Assembly (NCBI GenBank): GCA_964585245.1
Contig: CAZPCV010000030.1
Coordinates: 1 to 16,278, forward strand
Length of the DNA stretch: 16,278 nt
Direction of reading: 5' to 3'
DNA from: CAZEDL01 sp964585245
GTDB lineage: Bacteria; Patescibacteriota; Patescibacteriia; Magasanikbacterales; GWA2-37-8
Under the pieces are notes generated by a model. That model was given only the letters and a program-made list of their open reading frames with translations, made no database searches and was not told where the DNA came from. Positions 13,530 through 16,278 of the stretch are shown piece after piece (position 1 is the stretch's first letter; every line of letters starts with the position of its first letter). The position numbers were made by a program, and so were the translations under genes.

Positions 13530-15245
13530 ATGAAGCGGAATGTTCTCTTGGCCTTGATTACCGCGCTTATCCTGCTCGTGGCAGGAAGGGCACAGGCAGC
13601 GCCCCGGCGACCCAACGCCAGCGAGCAAAAGCAGAAAGACTATATCGAGATCGAGAAGTGCTTGCGCAACGCTCCTATGGCTGGAAATGCGGCCGCAGTG
13701 GACTCGGCCCGATGGGAGTGCTGTCGCGACTACCAGCTCGCATGGCTGGTGGACGCCGACCCCTTCTACAGAGGGTGCAAGGCACTGCAGAGTAAGCGGT
13801 CTACCTCTCTGTTCGGGGAGACTACTCCCTCACAGGGTGGCACACCTGCCTATACACCGCCGCCCGCGCCCGACACCGTCGCTGCGGCCTCAGCCCCGGC
13901 TCAGACCCCGCCTACCTCCCCATTCGCCCAAAGACCACCAGTCTCGGCAACGAATAACGATCTGATGGTATGCTTGCAAGAAGCCCAGAAAGTCGTGGGC
14001 GGACGAGAGCAGGTGCAGGCAGCCGCCGTGTGTTGTTTGGGACACCCCGATCAAGCCAAGAGCGAGGCGACTTGCGATGCCTTCAGTAGGCAGGAGGGTT
14101 GGAGCGAGTACGTGGATCAGTTCAAACTGACTTACGGCACCAACGCTGGAGAGTGCTTCGAGAAGGGCCAAGACAAAAGGGCCTGTTGTCACATGTTTGA
14201 TTCCAACAGATTTGGGTCAGCCAAATCGTCCTGCCAAGAGATTCGTCGCAACGCCCGCACCGTCGCGGTGCGGGCTGTCGATGCTTCCGGGCGGGCCACC
14301 TTCCCCACCGCAATCCCTGTGGAGGTGGACTGCAACAAGCAGCCGCCCACCGGCGGAGGCCCGAAGGTGTGTCCTGCCACAGTGTACGCGTGGATCGCGA
14401 AATGTGAACCGTCAGCGATTCAGATGGACCGAAACGGTCAAATCCAGAGGGCCTACCAGGCCTGCGGATTGCAGGCCCCGGTCAACGCCGTGGCACCCCC
14501 TCCGGTGTTTGCGGTGAAGACGCTTCTGAAGAGGAAGCGGACGATCACCGACAAACACCCAGAATACGGGTCTGTCGAGGAATGCAAGGCTGACGTTCGC
14601 ACCAACATCGAGGGCGGAGACAGTCTTGACGCCAACGATGCCCAAATGAACGCCTGGTGTGATGCTGAGCTGGAAAAAAGCTGGGAGGTCAGGAAAGTCC
14701 ATCTCACGATCGGTACCGGCATCAACTTCTGGGGTCAGCAAGGTGGCAACCCCCAAGTTGGCTCCATCATCATGGGGGAAATTGGGTACCGTTTCTCCAA
14801 CTCAAACTGGTCGGCGATCGGATACCTAGACGTCGCCTTGGGCGGGGACGTTAACTACAACTTCTACGCCCTCATCTCTGGCGGCGCAGGCGTGCAGTGG
14901 CGCCCTGCCGAATCCAGGTTCGGGATCAATCTCACACTCGGTGGTGGTGGTGGTGGTATGCCCGAGCGCGACCCGGAGCTGGTAAGGGAGGGAGAAAGAT
15001 ATGGAAAAATGTGGAACTTCAAGTTCCAACCGGCTCTTATCATGTACTTCTCTCGTACCTGGAGCACGAGCGGTTTACAGCTGACGCCGTGGATTGGAGC
15101 CTCGGGATTTACTGGCGGAGTCTGGACCTCCCGGGCCGAGATTGACCAGGACGGGCGGATCAAAAAGATGCCGACGTCCGAGGAGATCAAGGACAAGACC
15201 GCCTTCGCTGGCGGGGTGGGGGCGTTCTTCTTCAAACGCTTCTAA
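13530..15245 (+). CDS. Exported Cys-rich protein with probable C-terminal beta-barrel
   Basis: 571 residues; function not recognised. ATG 13530 is chosen because GGAAGGA ends 9 nt upstream and a textbook signal peptide follows (MKRNVLLALITALILLVAG, cleavage near AQA-AP at 23). Three repeats of Cys ... CysCys ... Cys lie at 44/64-65/83, 148/168-169/182 and 209/219-220/235, with an extra group at 268, 281, 292 and 312 and a pair at 352 and 377. A Pro/Ala/Thr linker (96-142) splits repeat 1 from 2. From about 388 the chain has alternating hydrophobic strands rich in Gly and aromatics (FWGQQGGNPQVGSIIMGEIGY, AIGYLDVALGG, and so on) and ends in Phe, as outer-membrane barrels do. The sequence looks GC-richer than core genes. 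Alternative: a soluble beta-rich secreted protein. Confidence 0.75.
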   Translation: MKRNVLLALITALILLVAGRAQAAPRRPNASEQKQKDYIEIEKCLRNAPMAGNAAAVDSARWECCRDYQLAWLVDADPFYRGCKALQSKRSTSLFGETTPSQGGTPAYTPPPAPDTVAAASAPAQTPPTSPFAQRPPVSATNNDLMVCLQEAQKVVGGREQVQAAAVCCLGHPDQAKSEATCDAFSRQEGWSEYVDQFKLTYGTNAGECFEKGQDKRACCHMFDSNRFGSAKSSCQEIRRNARTVAVRAVDASGRATFPTAIPVEVDCNKQPPTGGGPKVCPATVYAWIAKCEPSAIQMDRNGQIQRAYQACGLQAPVNAVAPPPVFAVKTLLKRKRTITDKHPEYGSVEECKADVRTNIEGGDSLDANDAQMNAWCDAELEKSWEVRKVHLTIGTGINFWGQQGGNPQVGSIIMGEIGYRFSNSNWSAIGYLDVALGGDVNYNFYALISGGAGVQWRPAESRFGINLTLGGGGGGMPERDPELVREGERYGKMWNFKFQPALIMYFSRTWSTSGLQLTPWIGASGFTGGVWTSRAEIDQDGRIKKMPTSEEIKDKTAFAGGVGAFFFKRF

Positions 15246-15464
15246 AACAAAATCAAACACAAACACGCGCCGGAGGGGGCTCGTGATTTGAATCGGCGCA
15301 GCGCACGTCAACACTCCTCACGAGAATGCGCTATCCACATTAAATCTGTTTTTGTAACAGGCGTGATGTAGATACTCTTTTTCATACATCGTCATTACAG
15401 AGAAGAAAGGAGGATCCGTTCTTTTTATCGTAAAAATCTCTAAAAAAAGAAAGAGAGGGAAACG
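15246..15464 (+). other. Spacer between two exported-protein genes, with hairpins and an orphan SD
   Basis: Two overlapping stem options are visible: GCGCCG (15267-15272) with CGGCGC (15294-15299), and CTCGTG (15280-15285) with CACGAG (15319-15324). Neither is followed by a U-run. AAAGGAGGA (15406-15414) is a full SD sequence with no start codon in range; the next gene starts 50 nt later with its own GAGAGGG. No convincing promoter was found. Confidence 0.35.
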
Positions 15465-16278
15465 ATGACCAAGAAAAGTCTTTTGTTAGTAGTGATAGCG
15501 TTACTCATCTTGCTAAGCAGTGTCCATAGTGTCGCTGCACAGCCCTTTACCTTTAAGCCCTCGCCTCCACCAGAAAATTCAATCCATAATAGTGCCCTGG
15601 CATGCCGGACGCTTCTGTGGGAACAGCACATCATGAATTTTGCCCAGCAGAATAACGCCCAGATGACACAGGCTGAGTTTAGGGCTGGGGAACCATCGCG
15701 CCCACCGGGCGCGATGATGCGCTTTTTTGTGGCCAAGCCCATCACACCTATGGTCCGAGTTTACCAAAACCCGCGACTCCCCACCGAGCTGGAGGCTACC
15801 TGGGTAGTCAGCGCCACTCAACCCTTCTACCCTGCCCAATCTGCGGGTTGGAGAGAAAAATGGTGCAAAATCGGCACCATAACCACTGCTCCAGGCAAGC
15901 TATGGCGAGCCGTGTCCTTTGAAAATGGAATTTTTGAGAGCTGCCAAGGCGTAATGTGGCCTGCCATTCCCCAGGATCTCCGCTGTGAATACGAACGGGA
16001 GGGCAGGGTACCGGACCAGGTTGAAAATTTAGCCACAGACTCGCCACAAATTCCATCACAACTCGAGGCAGCACTAAAAATGATGAGGCAACGACTAGCA
16101 CACTCGTTGACCGTACCAAATCCCTCACCCCCTCCCCGCTTCAACCCCCTCACAGGCTGGGTGCCAGATGGCGGGCCCCGCCTCTACATCCCGTCTGATC
16201 CGCAAGATGTCCAGACCATGGCACAGATTGGGGTGGGGAGTTTGGTGACGATGGCCACACTAGGAAGTGCGGCGGGGG
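15465..16278 (+). CDS. Exported protein of unknown function, cut by window edge
   Basis: 271 residues are visible and the frame is open to the end. ATG 15465 is preceded by GAGAGGG about 5 nt upstream. A signal peptide is clear: MTKKSLLLVVIALLILLSS, with likely cleavage after SVAA near residue 25. The mature part begins Pro-rich (FKPSPPPEN) and has four visible Cys (47, 134, 160, 174), with WCK and WRAVSFENGIFESCQGVMW around the middle two. After a Pro-rich patch (217-228, PNPSPPPRFNPL) a hydrophobic, Gly/Ala-rich stretch starts near 255 (IGVGSLVTMATLGSAAG) and may be a membrane helix. I do not recognise the family. It follows the Cys-rich exported gene in the same direction and shares export, Cys and Pro-rich linker traits with it, so a shared role is plausible. 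Confidence 0.7.
   Translation, partial: MTKKSLLLVVIALLILLSSVHSVAAQPFTFKPSPPPENSIHNSALACRTLLWEQHIMNFAQQNNAQMTQAEFRAGEPSRPPGAMMRFFVAKPITPMVRVYQNPRLPTELEATWVVSATQPFYPAQSAGWREKWCKIGTITTAPGKLWRAVSFENGIFESCQGVMWPAIPQDLRCEYEREGRVPDQVENLATDSPQIPSQLEAALKMMRQRLAHSLTVPNPSPPPRFNPLTGWVPDGGPRLYIPSDPQDVQTMAQIGVGSLVTMATLGSAAG

Noticed and set aside
14941..14957. A GGT triplet run as a possible phase-variable microsatellite.
   Set aside because: It is a triplet repeat in frame coding for Gly in a Gly-rich strand region; length changes would not switch the frame.

Overview
The window is bacterial chromosomal DNA with a mixed character. Core housekeeping genes (ftsH, rpsA, gyrA, a tRNA-Arg gene, an aspartate-type aminotransferase and a FemX-like peptidoglycan bridge enzyme) are moderately AT-rich, mostly start without a visible Shine-Dalgarno (SD) sequence, and are separated by short interspersed repeats. 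Mixed with them are exported-protein genes that look GC-richer and have clear SD sites. I cannot name the taxon. The four-domain S1 protein, the FemX-type enzyme, the lone MBL-fold and GT-C-like proteins, the weak SD usage and the repeat-rich spacers would fit a Patescibacteria/CPR-type genome. That is an inference; an apparent beta-barrel protein at 13530-15245 argues for caution.

Layout. 1-895 (minus): N-terminal 298 residues of FtsH, cut by the window edge. 1020-1088: MITE-like inverted repeat. 1099-2280 (minus): rpsA, with a structured leader and a good promoter at 2452-2480. 2550-3365 (minus): trypsin-like lipoprotein. 3597-3743 (plus): 48-residue exported Lys/Pro-rich peptide, divergent from the protease and with its own promoter and terminator. 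3920-5530 (plus): GT-C-like membrane protein. 5677-6294: MBL-fold hydrolase relative that appears to have lost its metal ligands. 6350-6862: single-span membrane protein. 6885-6971: repeat-rich leader. 6974-9445: gyrA with a terminator. 9569-9708: large imperfect palindromic element between convergent genes. 9719-12051 (minus): femX-like gene, tRNA-Arg(CCG) and aminotransferase in one transcription direction. 12116-13240 (minus): zinc-ribbon transposase-like gene. 13530-15245 (plus): exported Cys-rich protein with a probable C-terminal beta-barrel. 15465 to the end (plus): another exported Cys-containing protein, truncated by the window.

How the genes relate. FtsH, S1 and GyrA are core cell functions. 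FemX and the GT-C protein concern the cell envelope. The protease, the 48-residue peptide, the Cys-rich barrel-like protein and the last protein form an exported set that differs from the core genes in base composition and translation signals. The most interesting points are the Cys-rich barrel-like protein, the degenerate MBL-fold protein, the repeat-derived insertion inside femX, the switch-like repeat leader of gyrA and the possibly inactive transposase.
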